Position numbers and translations under genes: made by a program
Shown here: in pieces, positions 32,095-43,181 of the stretch
Numbering within the stretch: position 1 is the stretch's first letter
Layout of the letters: each line of letters begins with the position of its first letter
Notes under the pieces: generated by a model
What the model was told of the DNA's origin: nothing
Seen by the model: the letters and a program-made list of their open reading frames with translations, nothing else
Databases searched by the model: none
Assembly: GCA_023375785.1 (NCBI GenBank)
Contig: SZWC01000509.1
Span: 62,001-126,000 of the forward strand
DNA length: 64,000 nucleotides
Direction: 5' to 3'
DNA from: Penium margaritaceum
Lineage: Eukaryota; Streptophyta; Zygnematophyceae; Desmidiales; Peniaceae

Positions 32095-32787
32095 TCACTC
32101 CTGTTCTTGCTCCGACACTTGTGCCTTGCACAGGTCCAACACCTCCTCCGCTTTCGAGCCTCTCGACCCCTTGCACTCCGCGAGTGGGGGAAGACCTCCG
32201 CCCATTCGAGGGATGTGCGTCTGCCAGGCCATAGGTAGGAGCACGAATTGAGTGGCAGGGTAGCTGCGGTTGCTGAACCCATCCGGCCCCTTCAGCCAGA
32301 GGTGTCCAGCATCCACACTAGCCACGCGGTACACCTCTCGTGCCTCCCCAGCTTCACGCCCTGCGCCTGGGAAGGGGCGGAGGTAGACCAGGTTCCCCTC
32401 CTTATTCCGCCCGTGGTTGAGTCGTCGGTTGGCAGCATCACATCCGCGGCAGGCCGAGACAGAGCCCTGCAGCCTCGCTTCTGCGCGTACCGTGTCTGTT
32501 CTTCGGCAACATTCCCAGAACCATTCCTGTACCTCCTGGTCCTTGGCTGCGTCCTGCTCTTCCTCCAAGCGTCCATCCTGCTTTTTTTTTGAGTCTAGAG
32601 GTAGCCGCAGCGGCTTCTGTGGCATGCCCAGGGCTGCGCGTGGAGGTTGTCCGAAAAGGAGGAGGTGCATGGAGAACGATGTTATACGACTGGGTGTTGT
32701 GTTGATGAAGTGCGCTGTCTTCTTTAGAGTCTCCCCACAGTCGCTACTCTCCGCCGTCGCCACCGTCCGCTCCAGGATGTCATGCAC
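32095..32787 (-). CDS. Element 2: integrase C-terminal region
   Basis: Open 230-codon segment. It begins in the post-DDE helix (HFINTTPSRITSFSMHLLLF), passes through an acidic linker, and contains a small beta-barrel-like module (EGNLVYLRPFPGAGREAGEA, then VASVDAGHLWLKGPDGF). The latter is reminiscent of the GPY/SH3-like module that follows gypsy integrase cores. Matches 56657-57202 of element 3 closely. Confidence 0.7.
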   Translation of the reverse strand: MHDILERTVATAESSDCGETLKKTAHFINTTPSRITSFSMHLLLFGQPPRAALGMPQKPLRLPLDSKKKQDGRLEEEQDAAKDQEVQEWFWECCRRTDTVRAEARLQGSVSACRGCDAANRRLNHGRNKEGNLVYLRPFPGAGREAGEAREVYRVASVDAGHLWLKGPDGFSNRSYPATQFVLLPMAWQTHIPRMGGGLPPLAECKGSRGSKAEEVLDLCKAQVSEQEQE

Positions 32788-32838
32788 CCTTTCTGCCTGA
32801 CCCTAAGACTCAGGTTGGTACCGCCCGGAGTGTACATG

Positions 32839-33519
32839 CTACGCGCCCCACTCCGCGAGCTTGTCGCGGAATGCTCCCATGAACTCAGTGTTGTTGTCGT
32901 TGTGCACCACACTGCATCCTCCAAATCGGTAGAATATCTCCTCCCAGATGAAGCGTGAAGCTGAGGACTTATCGGGGACTGCACGGACCCACATGTATTT
33001 TGTGACGTGGTCCACCGTAACGATCCAGTACCTTTCTCCTTGGACGCGGCGAGGCCGTGGCCCATAGAATTTGATGATGATCCACTCCAGAGGCTCACCA
33101 ATGGGGGAGGGTAGGAAGAGCGGCATGTCCGGCGGCGTGATCTTCTGGCTCCGCTCAAAGGGGACACATTGTTGCACCACCTCTCTGACTTGTGCCACAA
33201 GGTTTGGCACATGCAGGATGGGGGTCAGGCGATCCTTGAGCGCCTGCATACCAGAGTGGTGGTGGCGGTGGTAGGCCTTGAACATTGCCTTCTGCAAGGT
33301 GGACGGAGGTACCCACAAGATCCGTGGCATGACCCGCCAGAGACGACCGCCCTCCCAAGCGTACTGTTCGCAGAGGCGGGCAAGATCATCTTTCTTTGCC
33401 TGTCGAATTCCACTCCCAGATTTTTCTCCAAGGCCTTGTACACCTTCCGCGCTTCTGCTTTCTGCTGTTCTTAGGTGTTGGCGCAGAGGAGGATGTGGGC
33501 CGTCTGCCAAATTTTCCAC
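32839..33519 (-). CDS. Element 2: integrase core
   Basis: Open 226-codon segment. DDLARLCEQYAWEGGRLWRV and the HRHHHSGMQALKDRL / VVQQCVPFERSQK stretches resemble the H2C2 zinc-binding region that precedes gypsy integrase. The core follows: EWIIIKFYGP, TVDHVTKYMWVRAVPDKS (first Asp in VDHVTKY) and VVHNDNNTEFMGAF (second Asp). Same order as 57317-57953 in element 3. Confidence 0.82.
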   Translation of the reverse strand: MENLADGPHPPLRQHLRTAESRSAEGVQGLGEKSGSGIRQAKKDDLARLCEQYAWEGGRLWRVMPRILWVPPSTLQKAMFKAYHRHHHSGMQALKDRLTPILHVPNLVAQVREVVQQCVPFERSQKITPPDMPLFLPSPIGEPLEWIIIKFYGPRPRRVQGERYWIVTVDHVTKYMWVRAVPDKSSASRFIWEEIFYRFGGCSVVHNDNNTEFMGAFRDKLAEWGA

Positions 33520-34081
33520 TCTTGCGTCTCCACTGGCCCCTTTGTCTTTCCTGCCTTTTCTACGGCAGTTTCCCCTGGTTCTCTCTTTGTCTCTGGTTCC
33601 TTCCCAGGCATCCCCTGCGCCCGTTTCTTATCCTACTCCACCTTCATCACCTGTAGTCATCGTCGGTTCTCCTCGTCGTAGACAGGGGGTTCCCTGTCCC
33701 ACCTTCTGGTGCTCGGAAGAGACGGAGGATCCCTACCACGCGCAACTCCCCTTCGTCCCACTCGTCCCACAGGCATGTCTCCGGAGGCCCACCGTGTCGT
33801 CTCCCCGGTCCGTCGCAGATTTAAATCGCCTCCGCTTCCTGTCGCCGTCGCGCTGGCCCCTCAGAGAGTCGCAGCAAACCCTGCCCCTTTGTGATGGGCC
33901 GCTCCTCGTCGTCTTCTTGTGGCGACTCGCTGAGCTTTAAGAGCACCACCATGCCTATTTTTCTCTTGGCTACTACTCTTGTAGCAGCCTCCCCTGGGAC
34001 CTCTTCACACGGAGCTGCTCCGCTGGCTCCCTCCAGGATGGGTCGAAACTGAGCTGGGACCATGTGGGCCGACATTAGAAC

Positions 34082-35527
34082 TTAATGGAACACTGCGAGG
34101 AGCAGTTCTGCCGCCAAGGCGTCCTCCCGCTGGGCCTGAGCAAGCTGTCCTGGGTCGATGCTCGGGAGGGTGTCTTCCAGCAGGGGGCGCTGCTTGCTGC
34201 GCTTGGTGGAGGGTTCTCCAACGGTACTCTCATCCGCCACTCGGTTCCCTTGATCCCGTTGGCGGGATCTCGGAGTCGTCTCCGCGGATGGGGCCTGCCC
34301 TACTGGGGCCTGCTCCTTGTGTGGGGTGGCCAGGAGGCTGACAAAAGCGACGTGGGACGGGGCAGCCTGCTTTCTGGCGGCAGCGGATGTCGCGGCCTTG
34401 GCTGCTGCCACCGCTGCTGCCTGAAGCATGGCCTTCCTACCAAGTGAGGCTTCCGACATCATAGCTCGGAGCGCATCCTCCCGGATATCTTTTCCTACAG
34501 CCGCTATTCCCGTGGTGGTTTTGCCTCGCGCCACATTTCTTTCCTTCTTGGTGTTTTGCCCCTCTGCCCCTACCTGTTCTATTGTGTCTTTCTTGGTAGG
34601 TTCTCTGGCTCCCACCGCCATTGCTGCCTCCGCTGCTGCCCGTTCTTTTGCCGCCCTCTTCTTCGCGACCTGTCTTTTTGCTTTTGCTATCGCTTGCTCC
34701 ACAGCTGGCTTCTCTTCCACTTCCTTTCGTTCTGCCGCTTCCCTTTGTTTTGCCACCGCTCCCTGTTCTGCTGCCACTGCCACTTCCGCTGCTGCCCACT
34801 CCGCCGCCTCCCTTTGTCTCGCCACCACTTCTTTCGCTCGTTCAGCCGCCACTCTTTCTTCTGCTACCAATACTTCCACTGCCGCTCGTTCAGCCGCCGC
34901 CCTTCCTTCTACTGCCGCTGCTTCCACTGCCACTCGTTTAGCTGCCGCCTTCTCTTCTGCAGCCGCTACCACTTCCACAGCTGCTTTCTTCACCGCCTCT
35001 CTACTTTTCTCCTCTGTTTCCTGTTCTGTTGCTAGCTCTGCTGCCACACACTCTGCCACTACAAGCGCTCCTTTCCTCTGCTCCTCCTCCTGTTGTTGCC
35101 ACAGTGCTTGCACTCTGTTTTGCATTTGTGTGAGCTCGGGATATTCCTCGAGGTACTCCTGGGCCTCTTCCGCCTCAGCTATGTTTCGCTTCTTCTCCTC
35201 CCCGCACACCTCCGCGGCTTCCCTAACCCAGTGTTGCACCGCCTCCTCTCTGAGTGATTGGCCCGCTTGCTTGAGCGCTGTCCATAGTTCCTCCGTTACC
35301 GCGGCTCCAATCTGGGGGCGCGATACACCCTCAAGGGACAAGCACCAGCACTTTTTGATGGCTGTATACCAGCCGCCGTAATATCGTTCTGCCGCGGTGA
35401 TGTGTGCAATCTCGTGTGGTGTGTACTGTGTTCCCCATCTGGCAAAGATGAGACGGAGTCTGAAACCCCACCTCCATAAATCCGCCACGGATTTCCTGCA
35501 CGGTGCCTCGGCCGTTCCTGCTACCAA
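34082..35527 (-). CDS. Element 2: 481-residue Ala/Glu-rich coiled-coil ORF
   Basis: Uninterrupted frame. Residues 1-90 are mixed, with Trp and Tyr (RWGTQYTPHEIAHITAAERY). Residues about 90-330 are an almost continuous Ala/Glu/Lys/Arg/Val helix of repeated AAAERAAVE-type heptads. The C-terminal 150 residues are Ala- and Thr-rich and end in a Leu/Ala helix. It lies between the second protease-like domain and integrase. Element 3 keeps a broken counterpart, element 1 a shorter one. It could be an assembly or scaffold protein of the particle, but no family is recognised. Confidence 0.65.
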   Translation of the reverse strand: MVAGTAEAPCRKSVADLWRWGFRLRLIFARWGTQYTPHEIAHITAAERYYGGWYTAIKKCWCLSLEGVSRPQIGAAVTEELWTALKQAGQSLREEAVQHWVREAAEVCGEEKKRNIAEAEEAQEYLEEYPELTQMQNRVQALWQQQEEEQRKGALVVAECVAAELATEQETEEKSREAVKKAAVEVVAAAEEKAAAKRVAVEAAAVEGRAAAERAAVEVLVAEERVAAERAKEVVARQREAAEWAAAEVAVAAEQGAVAKQREAAERKEVEEKPAVEQAIAKAKRQVAKKRAAKERAAAEAAMAVGAREPTKKDTIEQVGAEGQNTKKERNVARGKTTTGIAAVGKDIREDALRAMMSEASLGRKAMLQAAAVAAAKAATSAAARKQAAPSHVAFVSLLATPHKEQAPVGQAPSAETTPRSRQRDQGNRVADESTVGEPSTKRSKQRPLLEDTLPSIDPGQLAQAQREDALAAELLLAVFH

Positions 35528-35529
35528 CT

Positions 35530-36340
35530 GGTGGACATTATAGATGGTGAGGGCCCAGGCTCATTCCTAGAAGAGATGCACATAGCGTCGCGTGGGATCC
35601 TGCTTCTGGTCCCGGCGCGCCTAGAGCCACCACTAGCGGGCACCGTTTACCGAGAGATCCGGCCTGTATGTGTAGAGGAATTCCACCACACCCGCCATGT
35701 CGCGTGCTTGTTCTGGGTGGAGGATGAGGACTGTGCAGAGTGCCGCAATGAGACGCTCCAGGCCTGCCGTTTCCAGCCGCTGCTCTTGACGGCCATGCTA
35801 CCCGAGGGCCTTGGCACCCTTGGCCACGCCCTTCAAGACCACCTACCAAGCTCGACCAAAGAACAATTCCGCCAGGTCTGTGTAGATTGCCACTGGGAGC
35901 TCGGCCTGTAGGTGCAGTATAACGATTCTAACCACGTCCAGCATGCGAGTGGCTCTGGCTTGGTCTCCGCTGTCACCAGAGCTCTCCTCTTCTAGATATG
36001 TCTTCGCACCCTCATCACCGTTCCTGCGCTGAATGGAGGGTACGGTGTCTCCTGGGCTGGGCTGCCTCTCGAGGTAGGTGGGGAATAGGAGTGTGTGGTG
36101 GGTGCGGAAGGGCAAGGTGGCGGTGGTACCCCAGCCGGTGCCCTCGGCGCGCCCGCTGCTACTGGGGATGCAGCCGCTGATGACTCCGTGCCTGCAGGGG
36201 ATTTTCCTAGCATTGGTGTCGTGGCGGGTGCAGGTCGTGGCCAGGCTGCGGTCGCTGCTGCAGGGGATGGCGTCCTGTGTGTTGTGGAACATCCTGCGCC
36301 AGCAGCAGGTGGCATGGTCTGTCCCGCGGAGTTTCTTCAC
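35530..36340 (-). pseudogene. Element 2: helical domain upstream of the coiled coil
   Basis: Carries GDSGDQARATRMLDVVRIVI, LQAELPVAIYTDLAELFFGRAW and an HPEQARDMAGVVEFL helix, shared almost residue for residue with 60118-60585 in element 3. All-helical character and its place before a coiled coil would suit a structural protein. No known family recognised. Confidence 0.5.
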
Positions 36341-36515
36341 AGCTGGCGTCTTGATGGGCCACCACCCCTCGTCGAAGGCACGGTCTGGAAGGTCAAGCCA
36401 TCCGGGAGGTTGCTTTGCGGTTCAAGCCGGAGCTGCGTGTGAGGCATCGTGTAAGTTGAGTACCGTTGCTGGTCGGTGCAGTAACCATGGGAGGAGAGAC
36501 TGAGAGTGGACGAGG

Positions 36516-36960
36516 CTAAGTGAAGAGCGGTGTGAAAGATAGAACGCCGGAAGTCGAAATGAGACCGAGGACGCCAACACCCAGAAATATAGCGGCGTTT
36601 TGTGGCGTGAGCCAGCCCGCCGCCAGGAGCATGTCGTATGTGTGCACGTTGCAGACCTGTACGGTGTGCGGTGCATGAACGGTCGCCACCTGCATGGGGA
36701 GGGTCGTGATTTGGCCGATGGGTGCATCGATGGCGCCAGTGGAGATGGAGAAGCGAAGGCGGATGGGTTCGAGAAGCTGGGCGATGTTCAGGGTGCTGAC
36801 CATGCGCAACGCGATTGTGGTGTGTGTGGCACCAGTATCCACGATGGCCACGAATTTGCGGCTGCACACCCATACATAACACCAGAACACGTGGATCTCG
36901 TCGTGCGTGGGCAGCCCGGGAATCATGGGAGCGGGAGCCTAAGTGTGCAGTGCTCGAGGA
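36516..36960 (-). pseudogene. Element 2: second retropepsin-like domain
   Basis: CYVWVCSRKFVAIVDTGATH contains an intact DTG triad, followed by a beta-rich stretch and HTYDMLLAAGWL. It lies about 0.6 kb after the end of RNase H, separated by a Pro/Ser-rich linker. It is related to, but clearly distinct from, protease 1 (39510-39700), so it is not a local tandem copy. Conserved in elements 1 and 3. Confidence 0.8.
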
Positions 36961-37559
36961 GCAACTCTCCGGACACGGGAGTGAGCCGTGAGGATTTTGT
37001 GGGCAACCATGCGCACCCCCGTGTTGCGGTCGAGGGTGCAGGGGAGGTGGATACCGACGGAAGAGAGGGAGGGATTGAGGGAGGAGAAGAGGTCTTGGAG
37101 ACGGTCTGCGGATGTAGGAGAGTGAAGGAGAAAGTCAACCAGGGGAAGAGGGTGGCGGTCGTCAAGGAGAGGAGAGGCAGAGGGGGTAGTTGGTGCTGGT
37201 GGAGAATGGACGACACGCGGGGTGGCAAGAGGGACATGTTGGGGTCGCGGAAGAGTAGAGCGTGAGGGGAGGTGCACGACAATCTCCTCCAAGGTCCAGC
37301 CGCGGATCGTAGGATTATAGCGGCGGGCAAGCTGGAGGCCGTTGTCCAGGAGGGCAGGAAGGGTTTCCGCGGAGTCCGAGTCTGCGGAGAAGTCCAGATC
37401 GGACAGTAGTTGCGCACAACATCCTGCTTGTTGTCCGTGAATTCCCGTGGAACACCCTTCCACTGGGGTTTGGCGTCAGCAGGTGGTGGTGCGGGTAGCA
37501 CCTCCACGTTTTCTTCTTGCCGGTCCACAGGGTTTGGCCATGCCTCTCCGGGAAGGCGA

Positions 37560-37980
37560 CTAGGGCATCTGCGTTGCGGTTTGCAAAGGCGGACTGGTAC
37601 TTGATTTTCATGTTGTAGCCTTGCAGGAGAAGGGCCCACTTGGCTAGGATGCCTTCGTGATTCTGCGTAGTGAGGAGCCACTGGAGCGCCTGGTGGTCAT
37701 TGAAGACAGTGACGAGCGTACCGTTCTTGATGTAATTGCGGAAGTGCTGGAGAACCTAGAGCACGGCCAGGCACTCGCCCTTCACAGGTGGATACTTCCG
37801 CTCACCGTCTGTGAGCACTCGGCTCGCGTAAGCGATCACCCTTTGGATGGGCTCTTGGACCGTTTACGACAGGACCACGCCAAGTCCATCCCGCGACCAG
37901 TCAGTGGTGATGGAGCAAAGGAGGTTGAAGTCAGGGAAACCAACATGGGCGCGGTAACCAGCCGGTGTTTTATCTCCGCC
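37560..37980 (-). pseudogene. Element 2: RNase H
   Basis: Ends with KWALLLQGYNMKIKYQSAFA and NRNADAL, the usual gypsy RNase H close. Upstream parts include a GRGMDLAW stretch at the first acidic site. Matches element 3 at 61990-62420. Confidence 0.8.
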
Positions 37981-37984
37981 CATG

Positions 37985-38730
37985 CTGTGGCACACTCAGC
38001 TGTCCAATCAAAGGGCACATCTTGGTGGGTGAGTTGTTGTAAGGGGCGGATGATGCGGGCGTGGTCGCAGACAAACTTACAGTAAAACGAGACAAATCCG
38101 AGGAAGATTTTGATCTGTACCGCAATTGTAGGCTGGCGCCACTTCCCGACCACTGCGATCTTTTCCAGGTCCATCTTAATGTCGTCTGCACTCATGACGA
38201 AGCCCAAGAATTCCATTTTTGCTGCGCCGATGGAGCACTTTGCGGCCTTTAGCTTGAGCTTAGCAGCGCGCAGAGCGGAAAAGATAGCAACAAGGGACGA
38301 GAAGAGTTCCGCGAAGCTATGGGCCGCAACCATGATGTCGTCAATGTAGCAGCTCACGTTGGGGCAGCCATGGAGTGTGGAGTCCATCACGCACTGGAAG
38401 GTCGTGCTAGCGTTGCGCAGGCCAAAGGGCATGCACGCGAAGGCGTAGAGTCCCTCCGGTGTTACAAAGGAAGTTTTGGCAATGGAGTCTGGGTGCACGG
38501 GGATGGCATGGAAAGCCGCTTTGACATGCAGCTTCGCGAACTAGCCGCGGCCTTGCTGAGGTTCCTGGATATCAACAATCAGCGGCATGGGATATGCATT
38601 TTCTTCTGTGACTCGGTTGAGGTTGCGGAAATTGATGCAAAACCGTTTGGATCCGTCGGGCTTGCCCATAATAACCACGTTGGCGCGCCATAGGCTTATA
38701 ATGGGGACGATCACCCCTTGTGCCTTCAAC
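37985..38730 (-). pseudogene. Element 2: reverse transcriptase
   Basis: NVVIMGKPDGSKRFCINFR, ENAYPMPLIVDIQE, YAFACMPFGLRNASTTFQ, SCYIDDIMVAAHSF (catalytic YIDD box) and KCSIGAAKMEFLGFVMS are present in order. Still mostly open (220 residues at 37836-38498). Confidence 0.92.
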
Positions 38731-39029
38731 TCCGTGAGACCTTCGGTGATGATCTGCTCCTGGTCAGGAAGTATGCGACGGACTTTCTCCTTGGTGGGCG
38801 TAGCTGTCCGAGTGGAGATGACATGGAAAGCTTCAACTGCCCAAGGTCCGTAGCCGAGCCAACAAAGATGTCAGAGAAGGAGTCGAGGAGGTCGCAGAAG
38901 TCCTATTTTTGTGGTTGAGAGAGACGGGGGTGTAGGATGTGGTCCCAGCGAGGGGGCGCCGGTGGTGCCTAAGTGTAGAGAGGGTAAAACTCCTCTTCGT
39001 CTTCCAGGAAAAGGCCTTTGCTGAACACC

Positions 39030-39720
39030 TGCTCTCCCCGCTACCATATACCAAGAAGGTTGCTCCGCACGCCTGGTTCCAAAGAGTCTGTGGAAAGCTC
39101 ATGCCATTCCGTGACCGGGACTTGCTCCATGTTGAGGGTGTCTCCCATGGGTACCTGATCATGTTGGGAGCGGGTATGGGAGTCTTCTTGTGCGGCATCT
39201 GAGAGGGAGAAGGGCTCGCCGCCAGTGACGGGCACCGCCACCCAGTCCCCGACTGTGATGAGGGCGTATTCCTTGGTGCCCATTCCGGATATGAGTTGCA
39301 TGACGCCAAGGGAGAACAAGAGGTTGACCTTTCATGGAAGAAGATATTCCATGCCCAGGAGAATGTCGCAAGTCCGGGCTTTTGTGACCTGAGTGTCCAC
39401 TGGTTTGTGGAGTGATCCCACCTGTAAGGGGAGCCCCTGCACTTCTCCATCCCCGTAGTCCAGTCCACCTGCCACGTTGCTGGACAGCTGACGCGTTGGA
39501 AGGATGCGGTCTGCTCAACTGACTACCAAGAGGATGCGGAGGGTGACCGTAGTGTGGGTTGCTCCAGTGTCGATCATGGCGAGGAACTTCTGCCCGCAGA
39601 TCCAGACTACACAACAGGCCACCTCGTAGTGGTGATCGTCACTACGGGGTGGTTCTAGAGGCTGCGGTGCCCATCCCCAGTCTATTTCCTCTGTGCTTAA
39701 GACGAGTGGTGCCTCTGCTA
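39030..39720 (-). pseudogene. Element 2: retropepsin domain 1 and following linker
   Basis: VVWICGQKFLAMIDTGATHT with an intact DTG triad, later LFSLGVMQLISGMGTKEYAL-like beta strands. It lies between the zinc-knuckle gag and RT, as in standard Ty3/gypsy order. Confidence 0.82.
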
Positions 39721-39849
39721 CGACTCGAAGGGTGTTCTGGGTGCCATGCAACAGTGTGGTACAGTCGACGGAGATGCCGATAGCCTGAAATCGGTGATTG
39801 GCCCTGGTGAATTCCTCCTTGGGCCGAGGAGAAATCTCAGGGTGGATGC

Positions 39850-41734
39850 AAAGGAAATCGAAGAAGTTCACAGATGCGATAGGGGTGGTGAAGAGCTTCT
39901 CCATTGGGTCTCCATGGTGTTGGTTGTAGCATTTAGAGCAGTGCAAGGATCAGATGTGGGTACCGGCGTCAGTTGGACCCTCGCTACGCGGGGAGTCCAC
40001 GGGGCGGCGCTTGTCCGTAGTGCGCACGGAACGCGCCGTGATGGCATCCTATAGCCGGGCTTCAACAGTTTCCGCCCGTCACCGCAGATCTTTCTGCACC
40101 TGCGTTGCTTCCTGCATGTCCCATCCGCGGATTCCGAGCCTGCAAGCTCGTGTGATGAGTTCCGCTTCCTCAACGATGAGTGGCACCTCAGTAGTTTTAT
40201 TTTCAGCCATGGGCAGACCAAGCTTGACATTCAACGCGCCATCTACGGGGTTCGTAGTTGGCTGTGGGTTTGGCAGGATACCTTGGCCAGTTCCTTGTCC
40301 TGACTGGGGCTGGCTGGCTGGTGGTGGGCGCAGTTGGTGTTGCTGCAGCTGCTGCTGACCTGTCCATGGCTGGTTGTAGTATTGGTGCCATTTTTGGACC
40401 ATAGGATATTGGTGGACTGGGTCAGGGCGCGAAGCTGCTTGTCACCGGCGAGGGCAGTCACGGGCGATATGTTCCAGGCTCTGGCAGGTGTAGCAGGCCT
40501 TTGGCTTCTGTGGCGGAGGCTGAGTGTACAAAGAGGAGGGTACGTGGGTGCCTCCGCCTTGATGCTGCCGCGTAGAGTGCGCGGATATGGCCGTGGCATC
40601 CTGTGCCGCGTCCTGGAGAAAATGGTAGTGGTCAGCGCTCATGAGGCTGACGACCTCATCTGGGAGTGCACAGATGAGGTTTTGTAGGAGGACCCACAGT
40701 GGGAGGCCTTCTCCCTGTGGATTTTTGGCCACTGATGCCCAGGTCAGGAACTGGTCCAAGAATCTGCGGATGTCGTCATCCTTACGCATGACTTCCTTTT
40801 CTATCTTTCTCAAAGCGTCCTCCTTCATTAGGGGTTTGAAGCGCTTAATGAGGGAATTGCAGAAGTCTTCGAAGGATGGGAAGGGTGCACACGCATTGTA
40901 CCAGTCTGCTGCAGACCCTTAAAGGTGGAGTTCCACGGTGCGAGGTAGAGGTCGGGTAGGATCCGGCCAATGTTGGCGTAAAGGGTGATTTGCTTGAGCT
41001 AGATCCAGGGGTCTTCCTTCGGGACGCCCTTGAAGGAATCCAGCCGCGGGAGGTTTGCAGGTTCAGAGCGGATGTACTGCAGTTGAGGCACGGTGCTACG
41101 GTTAGTTTTCAATGCAGTCACAGAATGTGGAGGGGGAAGGGTGGTAGGCTGGGTTGCAAAGTAGCCAGCATGATGATACTGCATCGGGGGCTGCTCCTCA
41201 CGCATGTGAAGCCTGACTGCGTGGGTGGCTGGTGCATGCACCAGGAAGATGGGACTGGCATTGAGATGGTGTAGGGTGTGGAGAAGAATCTCGTCCCAAG
41301 GGGCGGAGCCTGAGTCCCTAGCCTTGGCAATGCCGTCGACTGCAGCATCCAATAGGTCTTGGCGGCAGGGATTACTGTTGCGGAGCTAAAGGGAGGCATT
41401 GGTCCAGTAGTGGCGGCTGGGGCTAATGTAACTAGGAGGGAGTGTGCTGTCATTGTCCCAGCGGTCTGCTGAACTCCTGCTATCTGCTGCAGCAGCGGAA
41501 GTGAGTGGCCTCGTGCCGTTGGCTCAGCCTGTGACAGTGGTTGTGGTGCCTGAAGGATCATCCCTATTGGCATGACTTTGACAAGGTGCTGCGGGTGGAG
41601 CTGCTGGCACTTGGTCATCCATGGTTGCAAGGCTGTTGTGGAGGATTGCATCATAGGTCCCACTTGGGCCATGTTTTCGAATGGCTGCTGCTGATACATC
41701 AACGGTTGGGTCACCGGAGCTCAACCGCGGTCCC
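39850..41734 (-). pseudogene. Element 2: gag, C-terminal part with zinc knuckle
   Basis: A retrotransposon-gag helical region (ALRKIEKEVMRKDDDIRRFL, FLTWASVAKNP) is followed by Gln/Pro-rich sequence and one CCHC knuckle, CYTCQSLEHIARDC (CX2CX4HX4C). Upstream is a Gln/Pro/Thr-rich stretch interrupted by the nested copia at 41735. Confidence 0.82.
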
Positions 41735-42458
41735 TGATGGCTCTAGTGGGTGTGGAGGCACCCTCAAGGATGCGTAGCTCTTGCTGATGCATACTACCAG
41801 TGTTTGGGGCAGCCAATGGACACCTTTGGTGAAGAGTGTGGAGCACAAGGATCACGGATGTCAGTGGGCAGAACATGTCGCATTCAGTAGAACTGTATCA
41901 AAACACGATTTTGTTCTGTAGCATAGTGATATTACATCAGATCCTTGTAGCCTGTGATCTAAGCGTTCCAACGCATCCAAGCACGCCCAAAACAGAGCAG
42001 TAAAGCCCCTGCTAAGGCTGTCGAAGTAACCCTTGGTGGAGCCACCCACCTTGCCTTGCACGCTAAGCAACGGGAGGCGCTTCGACGATGACCCGTCGAA
42101 GCGTCTTTCCTTGCCCAGAAGTCAAGGAGAATTTCACCCTGGTCAAGGAGAGACTTCTGGTTGCTTCCTTTATGGCCCTGGTGCATTTGGGGTTCGTTGG
42201 AGACGAACTCAGATCACTGGTGGTGGATTATCCCGCCACCCATGGCGGGTACCAGATTCCACCCCCCAACACCCGAATTTTGGGCTAGGCTAACTTTCTG
42301 AATACTCACTCAAATCGAGTGGTTCAAAGCTCAATCCTGCATAGAAACAATCCAAGGAATCCACATCTAAAGTCAGATCAGGTGTTCAACCACTTCTCAG
42401 TGGTCGAACCAGGGAGTACACTCAACGGCACTCATGGCAAGGGGCACACCATGTGATC
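41735..42458 (-). repeat. Nested copia 3' LTR
   Basis: 724 bp. On the minus strand starts TGATCACATGG and ends GAGCCATCA. Direct repeat of 46690-47412. Confidence 0.93.
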
Positions 42459-42512
42459 AATCTCCCCTTTGCACCGCAGCCTTGATGCCATATCCTTGGA
42501 CCCTGTATCATT

Positions 42513-43163
42513 TTAAACTTCACAACGCAAACCGAGCTCCATGCACCTTGCCTTGTGCCTGTCCTTGGGCTGTGCCTTGGTCATGGCATTGGCAAGCATG
42601 CGCTTAGTGCCACAATGTACAATAGCCGCATCTCCCTCCGCCACCAAGTCCCGCGCGTAGTGATGACGGATCTCAATGTGCTTGGTCCTCCTGTGCAGCA
42701 CCGGGTTCTGTGTCAGACTGATGGCACTCATGTTGTCCTTATTGAGTACCGTCGGCTTCCTTTGCAGCACACCGATCTCCTTTAACAGCCGCTGCAGCCA
42801 CACCGCCTCCTTTGCGGCTTCTACAAGCGAGGTGTACTCCGCTTTGGTGCTGGACTGTGCAAAACAGTCTTGCTTTCTTCTTGCCCATGAAATTGCTGCA
42901 CCACCAAGCACAAACACGTACCCCGACGTTGATTTTCTGTCACCTACATTACCAGCCCAGTCGGCATTGGAGTAGCCAACCAACTCGAGGGAGTCGTCGC
43001 GCGCTCCCCCTCCAAACACGAGCCGCGGCTGTTTTGTCGCCTTCAAATAGCGGAGGATCCGCTTCACCGCTTGCCAATGCAGCGGCCCTGGGTCAGCAAC
43101 GTAGCGGCTCACTTGGCCCTCTGCAAAGGCCAGGTCGGGCCGCGTCGCCACCATGGCGTACAT
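42513..43163 (-). CDS. Nested copia: RNase H region
   Basis: 216 open codons: YAMVATRPDLAFAEGQVSRY at the connection, YSNADWAGNVGDRKSTSGYV and QSSTKAEYTSLVEAAKEAVW around the RNase H acidic residues, TKHIEIRHHYARD near the end. Stop lies shortly before the polypurine tract. Confidence 0.93.
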   Translation of the reverse strand: MYAMVATRPDLAFAEGQVSRYVADPGPLHWQAVKRILRYLKATKQPRLVFGGGARDDSLELVGYSNADWAGNVGDRKSTSGYVFVLGGAAISWARRKQDCFAQSSTKAEYTSLVEAAKEAVWLQRLLKEIGVLQRKPTVLNKDNMSAISLTQNPVLHRRTKHIEIRHHYARDLVAEGDAAIVHCGTKRMLANAMTKAQPKDRHKARCMELGLRCEV

Positions 43164-43181
43164 GATGCTCCCAACAGCGGA

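Noticed and set aside
32297-32592. Possible host gene between integrase and LTR of element 2
   Set aside because: The sequence has a collinear counterpart in element 3 (56657-57202), so it belongs to the element.
34428-35381. 317-residue open frame on the plus strand, Ser/Ala/Cys-rich
   Set aside because: It is the antisense of the Ala/Glu-rich coiled-coil ORF on the minus strand; GC-rich alanine codons read backwards as open serine/alanine codons. The minus frame has homologues in element 3.
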